DNA from: an uncultured Lachnospiraceae bacterium
Lineage (GTDB): Bacteria > Bacillota > Clostridia > Lachnospirales > Lachnospiraceae
NCBI GenBank assembly: GCA_910586315.1
Contig: CAJUIP010000006.1
Location: 53,518 to 117,517, forward strand
Direction: 5' to 3'
DNA: 64,000 nt
Positions 1-8,902 of the stretch are shown one piece after another. Position 1 is the stretch's first letter. The number at the start of each line of letters is the position of its first letter. The notes under the pieces were generated by a model. That model saw nothing but the letters and a program-made list of their open reading frames with translations. It was not told the DNA's origin and did not search any database. The position numbers and the translations under genes are program-made.

Positions 1-189
1 ATGATGATGGAAGCGGATGCCGGCGTTGTAAACGAGCTTGCCAGATTGTCGGACAATATTAAATTTGTAGTTATGAACAAAGAAGGAAGCGGGAGCTGCA
101 TCATCGAAATGCCGGAGGAAATCGTAGATATCAGCGTGGACACGCAAATGGATAATATAAGGGAACTGCTGGAAAACATTAAAATTTAG
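1..189 (+). CDS. fliH: FliH, flagellar export ATPase regulator (3' end only)
   Basis: The reading frame is open from base 1, so this is the last ~62 residues of a longer gene whose start is outside the window. FliH binds and restrains the FliI ATPase and docks it to the export gate. The fragment ends in an acidic helix-rich tail (VDTQMDNIRELLENI) typical of the globular FliH C-terminus. The main support is position: it lies 8 bp upstream of fliI, as in the standard fliF-fliG-fliH-fliI-fliJ order. The first visible ATGs should not be taken as the real start. Confidence 0.75.
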   Translation: MMMEADAGVVNELARLSDNIKFVVMNKEGSGSCIIEMPEEIVDISVDTQMDNIRELLENIKI

Positions 190-197
190 GAGCGCTT

Positions 198-1499
198 ATG
201 TTTGAAAAAATCCCTCAGATGGTGGCCAAGGCAGAAGTTGTAAGCCACATTGGGAAAATTGAAAATGTGGTGGGGATGTCCATAGAAGCATCCGGCGGTC
301 GGTCCGGAATCGGCGACATTGTAATGATTTATAATGAAGAGCAGAATTGCCAGGTGCCGGCGGAAGTTGTGGGCTTTAAGGACGGCAAAATCCAGCTTAT
401 GACTTATGAGGCGACCAGCGGGATAACTTCCGGAAGCTTTGTCCGCAACACAAGGCGAAGGCTCAAGGTGCCGGTGGGGAATTTCCTGAGGGGCAGAATC
501 ATCAATGCCATGGGAGAACCTATGGATGGGAAAGAGGAATTTCATCCGACCCAGTTTTATACGGTGAACAGTTCCTATACAAACCCCTTAAGCCGTCCGC
601 CGATCCGGGAACGTCTGGAATTTGGGATCAAGGCCATCGACGGGTTGAATACCATCGGAAAAGGCCAGAGAATAGGAATTTTCGCGGGCTCCGGTGTGGG
701 AAAAAGCACATTGATGGGAATGATCGCCAAAAATGTTAAGGCTGATATTAATGTAATCGCTTTGGTTGGAGAGCGAGGACGCGAGGTTCTGGAATTTGTC
801 CAGAAAGATCTGGGTGAAGAGGGAATGAACCGTTCGGTGCTGGTAGTGGCGACATCGGACCAGCCCGCTATGCTGCGTATGAAATGTCCATTGGTTGCCA
901 CAACGATTGCAGAATATTTCAGGGATCAGGGAAATGACGTTCTTTTGATGATGGATTCTTTGACACGTTACGCCATGGCCCAGAGGGAGGTTGGACTTGC
1001 CATTGGGGAACCGCCCATTGCGAGGGGATATACTCCTTCCATCTATGCCGAGCTTCCAAAGCTTCTGGAGCGGAGCGGGAATTTTAACCAGGGCTCCATA
1101 ACAGGGGTATATACGGTGCTGGTGGAAGGCGATGATACAAACGAGCCGATTTCCGACACAGTCCGGGGAATCTTAGACGGTCATATTGTGTTGAGCAGAC
1201 AGCTTGCAAGCGAAAATCATTTTCCGGCCATTGACATTGGAGCAAGTATTTCGAGACTGATGGTGGAGGTGGTTGAAAAGGAACACCGCTTCCTGGCCTC
1301 CCGTCTTCGGAATATGTTGAGCCTGTACCAGAAAAATGCAGACCTTATTTCGATTGGCGCTTATAAAAGAGGCACCAATGATGCTCTGGATGAGGCAGTT
1401 TCTAAAATCAATCGAATTAATCAGTTTCTGGAGCAGGATATTGATGAGAGCTTTGAATATGATGAGACGGTGGCATTAATGAAAGAGATTATCGGCTAG
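198..1499 (+). CDS. fliI: FliI, flagellum-specific ATP synthase/export ATPase
   Basis: FliI is the cytoplasmic ATPase that energises loading of flagellar type III export substrates; it resembles F1-ATPase beta. The Walker A loop GSGVGKST is near residue 164, a Walker B stretch LLMMDSLTRYA near 249, and the catalytic-glutamate segment VGERGREV near 190. Length (433 aa) is normal for the family. The AGGAGCGCTT sequence before ATG 198 serves as ribosome binding site. It sits between fliH and fliJ with short gaps, in the order of the export-apparatus operon. Confidence 0.98.
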   Translation: MFEKIPQMVAKAEVVSHIGKIENVVGMSIEASGGRSGIGDIVMIYNEEQNCQVPAEVVGFKDGKIQLMTYEATSGITSGSFVRNTRRRLKVPVGNFLRGRIINAMGEPMDGKEEFHPTQFYTVNSSYTNPLSRPPIRERLEFGIKAIDGLNTIGKGQRIGIFAGSGVGKSTLMGMIAKNVKADINVIALVGERGREVLEFVQKDLGEEGMNRSVLVVATSDQPAMLRMKCPLVATTIAEYFRDQGNDVLLMMDSLTRYAMAQREVGLAIGEPPIARGYTPSIYAELPKLLERSGNFNQGSITGVYTVLVEGDDTNEPISDTVRGILDGHIVLSRQLASENHFPAIDIGASISRLMVEVVEKEHRFLASRLRNMLSLYQKNADLISIGAYKRGTNDALDEAVSKINRINQFLEQDIDESFEYDETVALMKEIIG

Positions 1500-1510
1500 G
1501 AGATAAGAAC

Positions 1511-1969
1511 ATGAAAAAGTTCCGGTTTGGTCTGGAAACAGTCCTTGATTATAAAATGCAGACATTGGAAAATCTGAAAACAGAGCAGGCGGCCATCAAC
1601 AGGAAAGTCGTCCGCCAGGAGAATGAGGTGGTCCGCGCCCATAACAGTCTGAACGGCTACCAGGATGCCTTTAACGAAGCAAAGGGATCAGGGGCGTTAA
1701 TCCAGAATTACCGTTTGTATGACATGTGCATTGAACGGATGGGCCAGATTCTGGAAGAAGAAAAACAGCGGCTCGAGGAGCTTAAGGAAAGGGAAGAAAA
1801 AAAGACCAGAGAGGTTGTGGAAGCTAAGATAGATACATCCAAATTCGAGAAACTGAAAGACAGACGCCTCGTTGCCTATAATAAAGAGGTGATGCGGGCG
1901 GAAGAAAGGTTTTCTGAAGAGTTTGTAATCCGAAGTGTGGTGCAAAACCGTAGCCAGCACAGGGGATAA
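1511..1969 (+). CDS. fliJ: FliJ, flagellar export chaperone
   Basis: FliJ is the small coiled-coil stalk protein of the FliI ATPase ring and escorts export chaperones. The 152-aa product is almost entirely charged coiled coil (for example EEEKQRLEELKEREEKK) and begins KKFRFGLETVLDYK, the usual FliJ N-terminus. It follows fliI by 11 bp with AGGAGATAAGAAC before the ATG. Function is assigned from fold, size and position. Confidence 0.92.
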   Translation: MKKFRFGLETVLDYKMQTLENLKTEQAAINRKVVRQENEVVRAHNSLNGYQDAFNEAKGSGALIQNYRLYDMCIERMGQILEEEKQRLEELKEREEKKTREVVEAKIDTSKFEKLKDRRLVAYNKEVMRAEERFSEEFVIRSVVQNRSQHRG

Positions 1970-1976
1970 TTCAGGT

Positions 1977-1999
1977 AATTACAGCAATTGCTGTTAATT
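1977..1999. repeat. Short perfect palindrome between fliJ and fliK
   Basis: ACAGCAATTGCTGT at 1981-1994 is a perfect 14-bp palindrome, with AATT on both sides giving a near-symmetric ~22-bp element. No T-run follows, so it is not an intrinsic terminator. It could be an operator or an RNA fold; nothing in the window binds it recognisably. Confidence 0.45.
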
Positions 2000-2007
2000 A
2001 TAAAAAT

Positions 2008-2039
2008 GTAACAGTTCGGCAGGACTGCTGAACTGCTGC
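2008..2039. repeat. Intergenic palindrome family, copy 1 (fliK leader)
   Basis: The left arm GTAACAGTTCGGCAG pairs with CTGCTGAACTGCTGC across a 2-nt gap with one mismatch and two wobbles. It lies just upstream of the fliK ribosome binding site and has no T-run. It shares the half-site GTAACNGTTCNG with the copies at 21464, 23265, 43764, 46803, 46942 and 60751. Confidence 0.6.
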
Positions 2040-2066
2040 AAAAATAAAGAAAAGGAGGAAATGTTT

Positions 2067-3341
2067 ATGACCAATGTTGAGATGGTGCGGATGTCAGCAC
2101 AGGATAAAAAGCTGTCCAATCCATCAAAAACGTCTGGAAAAAAGGCGGCGGATTTTTCCCAGCTGATCAGCGAAAAGGCGGCTGATGCGAAAGACACTGG
2201 AACTTCGCAGCCGAATGGAAAAGTTCAGGAAAAGGAAAATTGCGGGAAAACGGAGCCTGAGGATAAGACTGATGCGGATGCCGATAATTTACAGACCATG
2301 CAGCAGTATCAGGATTTTGCAGCAAGACTTGAGTGGGAAATAAGCCAGCCTGTTCTGGTATATGAAGAGCCGTCTTCAGGACAGGAAATTCAGGCACTGG
2401 ATTTGAACCCTGAGGAGGTGCTGCAAAGCAAAGCAGCGGAAAGCGAAGGTGTGGTCAGGGTACCTGCGGAAAGTCAGCTGGTTCTGGAGGAGCTTCCCGA
2501 AACGGAGAAAACGCCCAGGACGGTGTTGGAAACAAAGGGAGAGGAGACTGCGGCTCAGGATGTGAAATTTTCCGCTGATGAGCCCAAAACGCCCGTAAAA
2601 CCCCAGGAAACGCAGGCAGAGCAGAATTCCAATATACCGCAGCCGGAAGCATCCAAAGGAAAGGCGGGAGAAACGTCTAAAGAAGCGACAGGCGAAAAGA
2701 CGGGGGAAACTCCCGGAGAAAAAATGCCGGAGAGCTTTGAAATGCCCAAAAGTGGGATCTCGCCCCAGAAAACTGAAAAAACGCCGGAAACCGACCGGAA
2801 AAAGACGGATTCAGGCCGGATAGAGCAGGCGGGCCCAGGAAGCGAGGAGGAGACGCCAAAGCAGGTACAGCTTGCACCCTCAGCGGAAAGCGGCATACGG
2901 ACAGAGAACCGTATACTTCAGACAGCCAGGCCCACAGAGACAGTCAGGACCACCAGGCAGGAGCTTTCCACAGATGTTGGTAAAACCATTGCAAGCCGGA
3001 TGCCCTTAAAGAACGGGGAGATGGTGATTGAGCTGGAACCGGCGAATCTTGGAAAAATTATTGTCCGCGCCACCTATGATGCGGGCAGGGCGACTGTGGC
3101 GCTTATGTCTGCCAACGTTAAGACTCTCGAGATTCTAAGTCGGGATGCCGGAACCATTGCCGGGATGATTGAGGAGAAGACCGGACAGGAGACAGTCGTT
3201 TTTGTACCGAAGCAGGAGGAATATCCTGAGGAATCGGGGAAGGAACGCGGGTCGAACGGCCGGGAACCGAAACAGCAAAATGACAGAAAAAAACAGCAGT
3301 CGGAGTCGTTTTTACAGCAGATTAGACTGGGACTGGTCTGA
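2067..3341 (+). CDS. fliK: FliK, flagellar hook-length control protein
   Basis: FliK is exported and acts as a molecular ruler, switching export specificity from hook to filament by contacting the FlhB C-terminus. Residues ~1-290 are low complexity and rich in Glu, Lys, Thr and Pro. The folded C-terminal domain (from about residue 305) contains the family hallmark MVIELEPANLGKIIVRATYD. ATG 2067 is preferred because AGGAGG (2053-2058) is 8 nt upstream; ATG 2061 would leave only 2 nt. It lies between fliJ and flgD, the normal position. Confidence 0.9.
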   Translation: MTNVEMVRMSAQDKKLSNPSKTSGKKAADFSQLISEKAADAKDTGTSQPNGKVQEKENCGKTEPEDKTDADADNLQTMQQYQDFAARLEWEISQPVLVYEEPSSGQEIQALDLNPEEVLQSKAAESEGVVRVPAESQLVLEELPETEKTPRTVLETKGEETAAQDVKFSADEPKTPVKPQETQAEQNSNIPQPEASKGKAGETSKEATGEKTGETPGEKMPESFEMPKSGISPQKTEKTPETDRKKTDSGRIEQAGPGSEEETPKQVQLAPSAESGIRTENRILQTARPTETVRTTRQELSTDVGKTIASRMPLKNGEMVIELEPANLGKIIVRATYDAGRATVALMSANVKTLEILSRDAGTIAGMIEEKTGQETVVFVPKQEEYPEESGKERGSNGREPKQQNDRKKQQSESFLQQIRLGLV

Positions 3342-3353
3342 GAAGGAGGAAAT

Positions 3354-3953
3354 ATGGCTGACAATTTAAGTGTAAGCGGTACAGAGAATCCATATGTAAC
3401 CCAACATTATTCCGCTTCTGCTAACGAAAAAAACACGATGACCATTGAAAGTTATTTTAAACTTTTGGCCGCTCAGCTTCAGAATCAGGATATGACAAAT
3501 CCCATGAGCAACAGCGAGATGATGGAGCAGATGACCCAGATGGCAATGGTTCAGTCCTTGAGCTCCATGACAGAAGCGGTAAATACTTCCATGAGTCTTA
3601 CAACGCAGACCTATGCGGCCGGGTTAGTGGGACAGGAGATCACCGTCGCCGTGACAGAGGATAATGCTTACGGACAGCCGGTGGCGACAGGCGTGAAATA
3701 CGGAGTCGTTGAATCGGTGACCTTTGTTGGGGGAGAACCCACCTTTAGAATTTCCGGCGACGACAAGGACTATTCCCTCTCCTATCTTGTGGGAATGGGA
3801 AGAGTGGACGATCCCTATAATAAAGACGATAAGGGACCGGGCGAAGACGGGCCGGGAAATACCGGGTCCGGAGACAGCGAGGGAGAGCCAGGAGCCGTAA
3901 ATACGCTCTTTGCTGACTTAAGTAAGAAAGAGGACATTCCGTTTTTAGGGTAG
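3354..3953 (+). CDS. flgD: FlgD, hook capping/scaffold protein
   Basis: FlgD caps the growing hook and is needed for FlgE polymerisation outside the cell. The signature SYFKLLAAQLQNQDMTNPM is near residues 32-50, followed by a Met/Gln-rich helix (EMMEQMTQMAMVQSL). Length 199 aa. After the short core there is a Gly/Asp/Glu-rich tail (~160-185) ending in a hydrophobic patch. AGGAGG lies 5 nt before ATG. Sits between fliK and the TIGR02530-type gene. Confidence 0.93.
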   Translation: MADNLSVSGTENPYVTQHYSASANEKNTMTIESYFKLLAAQLQNQDMTNPMSNSEMMEQMTQMAMVQSLSSMTEAVNTSMSLTTQTYAAGLVGQEITVAVTEDNAYGQPVATGVKYGVVESVTFVGGEPTFRISGDDKDYSLSYLVGMGRVDDPYNKDDKGPGEDGPGNTGSGDSEGEPGAVNTLFADLSKKEDIPFLG

Positions 3954-3964
3954 AGGAAAAAAAT

Positions 3965-4243
3965 ATGGAGATAAAAGCAGTAGAAAGCCTGAACTTCTCC
4001 AAACACGCCGCAAAGCGGATTGAAGAACGGGGAATTACAACAGATGTACAGTTTAAGAATGTTCTGGAACACGCAGTAGCGGAGGCCCGGAAAAAAGGGG
4101 CCAAAGATTTGGCGGTGATAGGAAGCCAGGCGGTTTTTGTTGTAAATGTACCGAATAATGTAGTCGTTACGGCCATGTCCAGAGAGGACATGACAGAGAG
4201 AATTTTTACCAATATTGACAGTGCTGTTCTCATTCCAAAATAG
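3965..4243 (+). CDS. Flagellar operon protein, TIGR02530 type
   Basis: A 92-aa protein of the family found between flgD and flgE in many Firmicutes. The sequence starts with a motif shared by the family (FSKHAAKRIEERGI, about residues 11-24) and ends with MSREDMTERIFTNIDSAV. No enzymatic motif is visible and the molecular role is unknown; co-occurrence implies a part in rod or hook assembly. Family assignment is from recognised sequence pattern and gene order. Confidence 0.85.
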   Translation: MEIKAVESLNFSKHAAKRIEERGITTDVQFKNVLEHAVAEARKKGAKDLAVIGSQAVFVVNVPNNVVVTAMSREDMTERIFTNIDSAVLIPK

Positions 4244-4314
4244 GCAGGACCGAAAGGGTGCCATACGAAGTGCCGGAAGTGCACATAGTAGAGACAGCGG
4301 AAAGGAAAATAAAC

Positions 4315-5253
4315 ATGTTAAGAGCAATGGATTCAGCAGTATCAGGACTGCGGGCGCATCAGAACAAGCTGGATGTAATCGGACACAATATTGCCAACGT
4401 AAATACCTTCGGGTTCAAGTCCCAGAGTTACAGCTTCAAAGAGGCCATGTACCAGACGGCTACCCAGTCCACAGGGGGCGTTCAGAATACAGACACTACA
4501 GCGGCAGGAAGCAATGCGGCTCAGTATGGATACGGAACCTTGATGGGTTCCATTACCACGGATATGGGTTCCAGTACGCCTACGTATGTCGGGGGACTGA
4601 ATGCCTGCATTAACGGTCAGGGATTTTTTATTACACATGCTATATCGAATAAAGAAGATTTGGATATAAGTGATGAAACCAAGGCAGAGGAGATTTTAAA
4701 GGGAGAGGAGTTTGCCTACACCCGTGTAGGTCAATTCCAGCTTGACAGTCAGGGATATCTCACAGATGGAACAAATTTCATTTATGGTTTCCGTCCGACT
4801 GATACAGGGTTTAATACGGAAGAATTATGTGCCCTCAGGGTTCCGTCTGATTTGAATAACGGATTTGGCGATAAGGCATTACAGGCCAAAAGCGTCAAAA
4901 TTAATGAGTTGGGCGAAGTTACGGCTACAGTAGAGAACCCCCAAACTAAAGAGGCTACCCAGGTATCTCTTGGTAAGATTGCTATTGTAACCTTTCAGAA
5001 CCAGGAAGGCCTTGCGAAGAGCGGCGGAACCTATTATTCTGCAAGTGTCGGCGACAATACGGGCAACTGTGCTGCGACTATCGCAGGCGGATCCAACGCA
5101 AAACTGATGACGGGCTATCTGGAGGCGTCTAATGTAGATCTGGCAAAAGAGTTTTCAGAGCTGATCACAACCCAGAGAGGTTTCCAGGCCAATACGAAGA
5201 TCATTACAGTCAGCGATGAGATCCTTTCTGATCTGATCAGTATGAAACGATAA
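4315..5253 (+). CDS. flgE: FlgE, flagellar hook protein
   Basis: FlgE polymerises into the hook (universal joint). The N-terminus carries the rod/hook signature MDSAVSGLRAHQNKLDVIGH followed by NIANVNTFGFKS, and the C-terminus has the matching helix with ELITTQRGFQANTKIITVSD. ATG 4315 is chosen because the conserved N-terminus begins exactly there, with GGAAAGG upstream; an in-frame start at 4258 would add 19 unrelated residues. At 312 aa it is a short hook protein with a small central domain. Confidence 0.95.
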   Translation: MLRAMDSAVSGLRAHQNKLDVIGHNIANVNTFGFKSQSYSFKEAMYQTATQSTGGVQNTDTTAAGSNAAQYGYGTLMGSITTDMGSSTPTYVGGLNACINGQGFFITHAISNKEDLDISDETKAEEILKGEEFAYTRVGQFQLDSQGYLTDGTNFIYGFRPTDTGFNTEELCALRVPSDLNNGFGDKALQAKSVKINELGEVTATVENPQTKEATQVSLGKIAIVTFQNQEGLAKSGGTYYSASVGDNTGNCAATIAGGSNAKLMTGYLEASNVDLAKEFSELITTQRGFQANTKIITVSDEILSDLISMKR

Positions 5254-5255
5254 TT

Positions 5256-5333
5256 GTAACTGGCAGAAAGCTGAACAGCTATAGATAATTAAAGTGTCTT
5301 TCCCGGGGCTCCTTCAGGTTCCTTCCGGGAAAG
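5256..5333. repeat. Two hairpins in the flgE-flbD spacer
   Basis: Positions 5256-5282 hold a weak relative of the GTAACNG...CTGAAC palindrome family. Positions 5298-5306 (CTTTCCCGG) pair perfectly with 5325-5333 (CCGGGAAAG), leaving an 18-nt loop. Neither is followed by a T-run. They may stabilise or process the operon transcript at this junction; that is inference. Confidence 0.4.
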
Positions 5334-5355
5334 GCAGAGGCGAAAAGAAAATGAT

Positions 5356-5547
5356 ATGATTACAGTAATCCGTTTGAATGGTGAAGCACTTTTACTTAAT
5401 TTCTTCCAGATTGAATCCGTGGAAATGATACCTGAAACAAAGATCAGGATGATGAATGGGACGTATTTTCTTGTGAAAGACAGTGCAGAATCCATTACCA
5501 GGCAGATAAAAGAATTTTTGAGGGATTGCCGCCCTCAGCTTTTATAG
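5356..5547 (+). CDS. flbD: FlbD family flagellar protein (small)
   Basis: A 63-aa protein beginning MITVIRLNGEALLLN, the signature of the short FlbD/YlzI family of Firmicutes (not the Caulobacter regulator of the same name). It lies between flgE and motA, where this gene usually is. No catalytic residues are apparent and its molecular role is unclear. Confidence 0.85.
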   Translation: MITVIRLNGEALLLNFFQIESVEMIPETKIRMMNGTYFLVKDSAESITRQIKEFLRDCRPQLL

Positions 5548-5568
5548 TAATACAGGAGGCATTTTCAT

Positions 5569-6387
5569 ATGGATTTGACAACATTAATAGGAATTGTAAT
5601 CGGCTGTGTTCTGATAGTTAACGGAATTAAGTTGGAGAATATCGGGAATTTTGTGGATATGCCAAGTGTCCTGATCGTAATTGGAGGTACCCTTGCGGGA
5701 ATAATCGCAAGTTATCCTTTGTCTATTCTGTTGGATATTCCAAAACATTTTTTAATTTTGTTCCGTGGTAAAAAATATAATATTCCTGCGTTAGTGGAGC
5801 AGATGGTGGATCTGGCCATGGTAGCGCGCCAGAATGGCCTTCTGGCTTTGGAGGAGAAGGCGGAAGAAATTAAGGATCCGTTTTTTAAGCAGAGTGTGTT
5901 GATGATTGTGGACGCCAATGATCCGGAGAAGGTTCGATACGTGCTGGAGCGGGAACTGGAAAACATGATGGTCCGGCATGATGAAGCGGCGGGGCTGTAT
6001 GAAAAGGGATCCGCTTATGCGCCGGCCTTCGGAATGGTAGGTACGCTGGTTGGTCTGATTAACATGCTGAAGGGACTGAATCTGGACGGCGGGTCCGGCG
6101 GGGCCTCCAACCTTGGACAGGATATGTCGGTGGCCCTTATTACAACCTTCTATGGAAGTGTTCTTTCCAATCTTATTTTCCATCCGATTGCAAAGAAATT
6201 ACGTATCCGCAACGACGAGGAAGAGCTTTACTGTTCTACCATTATTGAGGGAATTATTGCCATACAGGCAGGAGAAAATCCTAAATACTTAAGGGAGCAT
6301 CTTTTAGCTTCCACGAAACAATCTGTTCAGCGCAAACTGTTGGCAAAAGCTGAAAAAGCCCCCAGTTCAGAGGCAGGTGAAAAGTAA
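5569..6387 (+). CDS. motA: MotA, flagellar stator subunit
   Basis: MotA forms the pentameric stator that couples ion flow to torque on FliG. Four membrane segments are visible (about residues 3-20, 32-52, 150-170, 183-205), with the cytoplasmic loop between TM2 and TM3. The conserved segment AYAPAFGMVGTLVGLINML near residue 150 contains the motif prolines. 272 aa is typical. AGGAGG precedes ATG. The stop overlaps the motB start (TAATG), implying translational coupling. Confidence 0.96.
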   Translation: MDLTTLIGIVIGCVLIVNGIKLENIGNFVDMPSVLIVIGGTLAGIIASYPLSILLDIPKHFLILFRGKKYNIPALVEQMVDLAMVARQNGLLALEEKAEEIKDPFFKQSVLMIVDANDPEKVRYVLERELENMMVRHDEAAGLYEKGSAYAPAFGMVGTLVGLINMLKGLNLDGGSGGASNLGQDMSVALITTFYGSVLSNLIFHPIAKKLRIRNDEEELYCSTIIEGIIAIQAGENPKYLREHLLASTKQSVQRKLLAKAEKAPSSEAGEK

Positions 6388-7430
6388 TGAAAAAAGGAAA
6401 CCGACCCACAGACGGCGGCGGTAACTGGATGGATACATACGGCGATATGGTCACCCTGCTGCTGACATTTTTCGTTATGCTTTACTCCATGTCCAGCATA
6501 AGCGAACAAAAATGGGAAATCTTTGTACGAAGCATCTACCCTGATAATTTGAAGGAGGCACAGGAGGATATCAATGTCGGCGGAGTCATTGATCCCACTG
6601 CGGAGACAGAAGGGATGAAGCCAGATGAGCTTACCTCAGATGATGTACTGGATCTGGATACGCTTTACCTGACGATTGCCCAATACATGGAGGCGAGCGG
6701 CGCTGAGGGAGTGACAATCTCGAGAGGAGACGGCTACACCTTTGTAAGCTTTAACGATAATGTGTTCTTTAACGGCAACGAGTCTGTTATTACGGAATCC
6801 GGTCGTAAGATACTGGCTGATTTTTGTGCAGCCATCGATCCGGTGAGCGGTCAGTTGTCCCAGCTTAATATTATGGCCCATACGGCCCAGGGCGATCCCA
6901 GCCGGCTTAATAATCCGCGTGTAGACCGCATGCTGTCGGCCATGCGTGGAGCAGAGGTATGTACTTTTATACAGGAAAAGAATGTGATCGAACCAGAAAA
7001 ATTAATCAATATCAGCTATGGACAGTTCAGACCAGTAGCTTCCAATGACACTTCAGAGGGAAGGGCAAAAAACCGCCGGGTTGAGATGCTGCTGCTTGAT
7101 GAAGGGGAAAGCGGGCGTTCCATAAGCGAATATCTTGAAGAATATAATAGCGGTAAAAATGCAGACAGGACTGTTGTGACAGGCAGTCAAAACGGAAATG
7201 CTGACTCCGGGTTTACACAGACACAGTCCTCGCCTGAAAATGTAGCCAGTATCCTACCGTCTTCAGATACAGAGGCACCTGCAGACACAGGGACTCCTGC
7301 GGATACAGGGGCGCCTGCGGGCGCAGAGGCACCTGAAGATGCAGGGACTCCTGCGGGTACAGATGTACCTGCGGGCGCAGAGGCTCCTCCGGACATAGAG
7401 GCTCCTGCAGGCGAGGAGACATCAGAATAA
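6387..7430 (+). CDS. motB: MotB, flagellar stator subunit with proline/alanine-rich tail
   Basis: MotB anchors the stator to peptidoglycan. The short cytoplasmic N-terminus leads into one membrane helix carrying the ion-binding aspartate D20 (YGDMVTLLLTFFVMLYS). An OmpA-like peptidoglycan-binding domain spans about 115-235 (NPRVDRMLSAMR, GRAKNRRVEM). After it comes an unusual extracytoplasmic tail of ~60 residues built from APADTG/APAGAE-like hexapeptides. The tail DNA (7260-7425) is repetitive, so its length may vary between strains. Overlaps motA by one base. Confidence 0.95.
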   Translation: MKKGNRPTDGGGNWMDTYGDMVTLLLTFFVMLYSMSSISEQKWEIFVRSIYPDNLKEAQEDINVGGVIDPTAETEGMKPDELTSDDVLDLDTLYLTIAQYMEASGAEGVTISRGDGYTFVSFNDNVFFNGNESVITESGRKILADFCAAIDPVSGQLSQLNIMAHTAQGDPSRLNNPRVDRMLSAMRGAEVCTFIQEKNVIEPEKLINISYGQFRPVASNDTSEGRAKNRRVEMLLLDEGESGRSISEYLEEYNSGKNADRTVVTGSQNGNADSGFTQTQSSPENVASILPSSDTEAPADTGTPADTGAPAGAEAPEDAGTPAGTDVPAGAEAPPDIEAPAGEETSE

Positions 7431-7452
7431 AAGAGTAAAGGTGGTTTCAGCA

Positions 7453-8511
7453 ATGGCAGATGTACTATCCCAAAGCCAGATAGATGCGCTTCTTAAGTCA
7501 ATGCAGAGCGATGGCCCTGAAAAGACAGAACAGGCAGTTGAGAAGAAGCCGGAGCCCGAAGAGACAAAATACAGTAAATATGATTTTTACAGTCCGAGAA
7601 AGTTTACAAAGGACAAAATAAGAATACTGAACAGCGTTTTTGAGAACTACGCCCGTATTTTGACCTCACAGGTAAACGGAATATTCAGGGTTCTTACAGA
7701 TATAACTGTGCTTGAAGTACAGGAGCGCAGATATTATGAGTTCGTCAATTCACTCCATGAAAATGACAGTATCACACTGGCGGATGTTGAGATTGCCGAT
7801 AAGGGGAAAAATAATGTTCCGCTCATGGTATATGTTACTCCCGGATTGATTATCACGCTGATTAATCACATGCTGGGCGGCGGAGATGAAGTTGTAAAAC
7901 TGGAGGATAATTACCATTATTCTGATGTGGAAATTGCCTTATACCGGAGAGTGGTGAAGTATTTTGTACAGGCGTTAAAAGATGGCTTTTCCAATTATAT
8001 TAATGCCAAGTTCGAAGTGCAGAGAATTGAAGAAAATCCAAGCATGGTTCAGGAAATTGGTCTTGACGAAACCGTAGCGATTATACATCTCAATGTGGAT
8101 GTGGCGGGCATGGCGGTAGAAAAGATAAAAATATGTATTCCAGGCACTCTGCTGGAGTATATGTTCCATCTGATCGACAGCCGCAAGCATATTGCCAGAG
8201 GATATTCTTATGAGGACAATAAGGAAGTGATCATGGATAACCTGCGTTATACGTCTCTTCCTGTAACAGGCCAGTTAGGTACTGTGGAACTGGAACTTGA
8301 GACTCTTTATAACCTGAAGGTGGGTGACGTCATTTCCATGAATAAACCCAAAGACGGAAATGTGAAAATTTTTGTAGGCCGCCAGCCCTGGTTTACCGGA
8401 AAGATGGGGGCTTATAAGAAGAATATAGCTGTCAGCATTGAAAAACAGATTTATGAGGAAGATGAAAATGGAGACAGTGAAGAGTATCTTAAGCAGGAAA
8501 AAATAAATTAA
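7453..8511 (+). CDS. fliM: FliM, flagellar motor switch protein
   Basis: FliM sits in the C-ring and binds phosphorylated CheY to reverse rotation. The N-terminal CheY-binding peptide MADVLSQSQIDALL is intact. The middle CheC-like domain and C-terminal SpoA domain (about 265-340, GDVISMNKP) follow. ATG 7453 gives the canonical N-terminus and has AAAGGTGG about 8 nt upstream; GTG 7441 would add MVSA. fliL, normally between motB and fliM, is absent here. Confidence 0.96.
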   Translation: MADVLSQSQIDALLKSMQSDGPEKTEQAVEKKPEPEETKYSKYDFYSPRKFTKDKIRILNSVFENYARILTSQVNGIFRVLTDITVLEVQERRYYEFVNSLHENDSITLADVEIADKGKNNVPLMVYVTPGLIITLINHMLGGGDEVVKLEDNYHYSDVEIALYRRVVKYFVQALKDGFSNYINAKFEVQRIEENPSMVQEIGLDETVAIIHLNVDVAGMAVEKIKICIPGTLLEYMFHLIDSRKHIARGYSYEDNKEVIMDNLRYTSLPVTGQLGTVELELETLYNLKVGDVISMNKPKDGNVKIFVGRQPWFTGKMGAYKKNIAVSIEKQIYEEDENGDSEEYLKQEKIN

Positions 8512-8527
8512 AGCGGAGGATAAGAAG

Positions 8528-8890
8528 ATGGAAAAAATTATGTTAGTAGACGATGCTGCGTTCATGCGAATGATGATAAAAAATGCTCTGACAAAAAGCG
8601 GTTACAGCAATTTTGTTGAGGCGCAGGATGGGGCGGAAGCAGTTAAAAAGTATGCAGAGGAAAAACCGGATCTGGTTATTATGGACATTACCATGCCCAA
8701 TATGGATGGTCTTCAGGCCCTTAAGAAGATTAAAGAAGGGGATGCATCCGCAAAGGTAGTTATGTGTACTGCAATGGGACAGGAAAGCATGGTGGTGGAT
8801 GCAATAAAATCCGGAGCAAAGGATTTTATTGTAAAACCGTTTAATGCGGAAAGAATTGTCCAGACAGTAAATTCCATTTTTGGGAAATAG
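8528..8890 (+). CDS. cheY: CheY, chemotaxis response regulator
   Basis: Single receiver domain of 120 aa. Acidic pocket D8/D9, phosphoacceptor D53 (VIMDITMPNMDG), switch threonine T81 and K103 (FIVKPF) are all present. Phospho-CheY binds FliM/FliY to change rotation. Lies 16 bp after fliM. No cheA, cheB or cheW is in the window, so the kinase must be encoded elsewhere. Confidence 0.95.
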   Translation: MEKIMLVDDAAFMRMMIKNALTKSGYSNFVEAQDGAEAVKKYAEEKPDLVIMDITMPNMDGLQALKKIKEGDASAKVVMCTAMGQESMVVDAIKSGAKDFIVKPFNAERIVQTVNSIFGK

Positions 8891-8902
8891 GGAGGGATAC
8901 AG

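Noticed and set aside
186..545. Long frames antisense to fliI, fliK, fliY and flgK
   Set aside because: They are mirror frames of well-supported genes with no independent start signals or protein features.
1977..2040. Possible intrinsic terminator between fliJ and fliK
   Set aside because: The hairpins are clear but no T-run follows on either strand, and fliK needs the same transcript.
2281..2290. GCCGATA-type sequences inside fliK and fliM as sigma-28 promoters
   Set aside because: They fall in coding sequence (also near 7797) without a CTWAT element 15 nt upstream.
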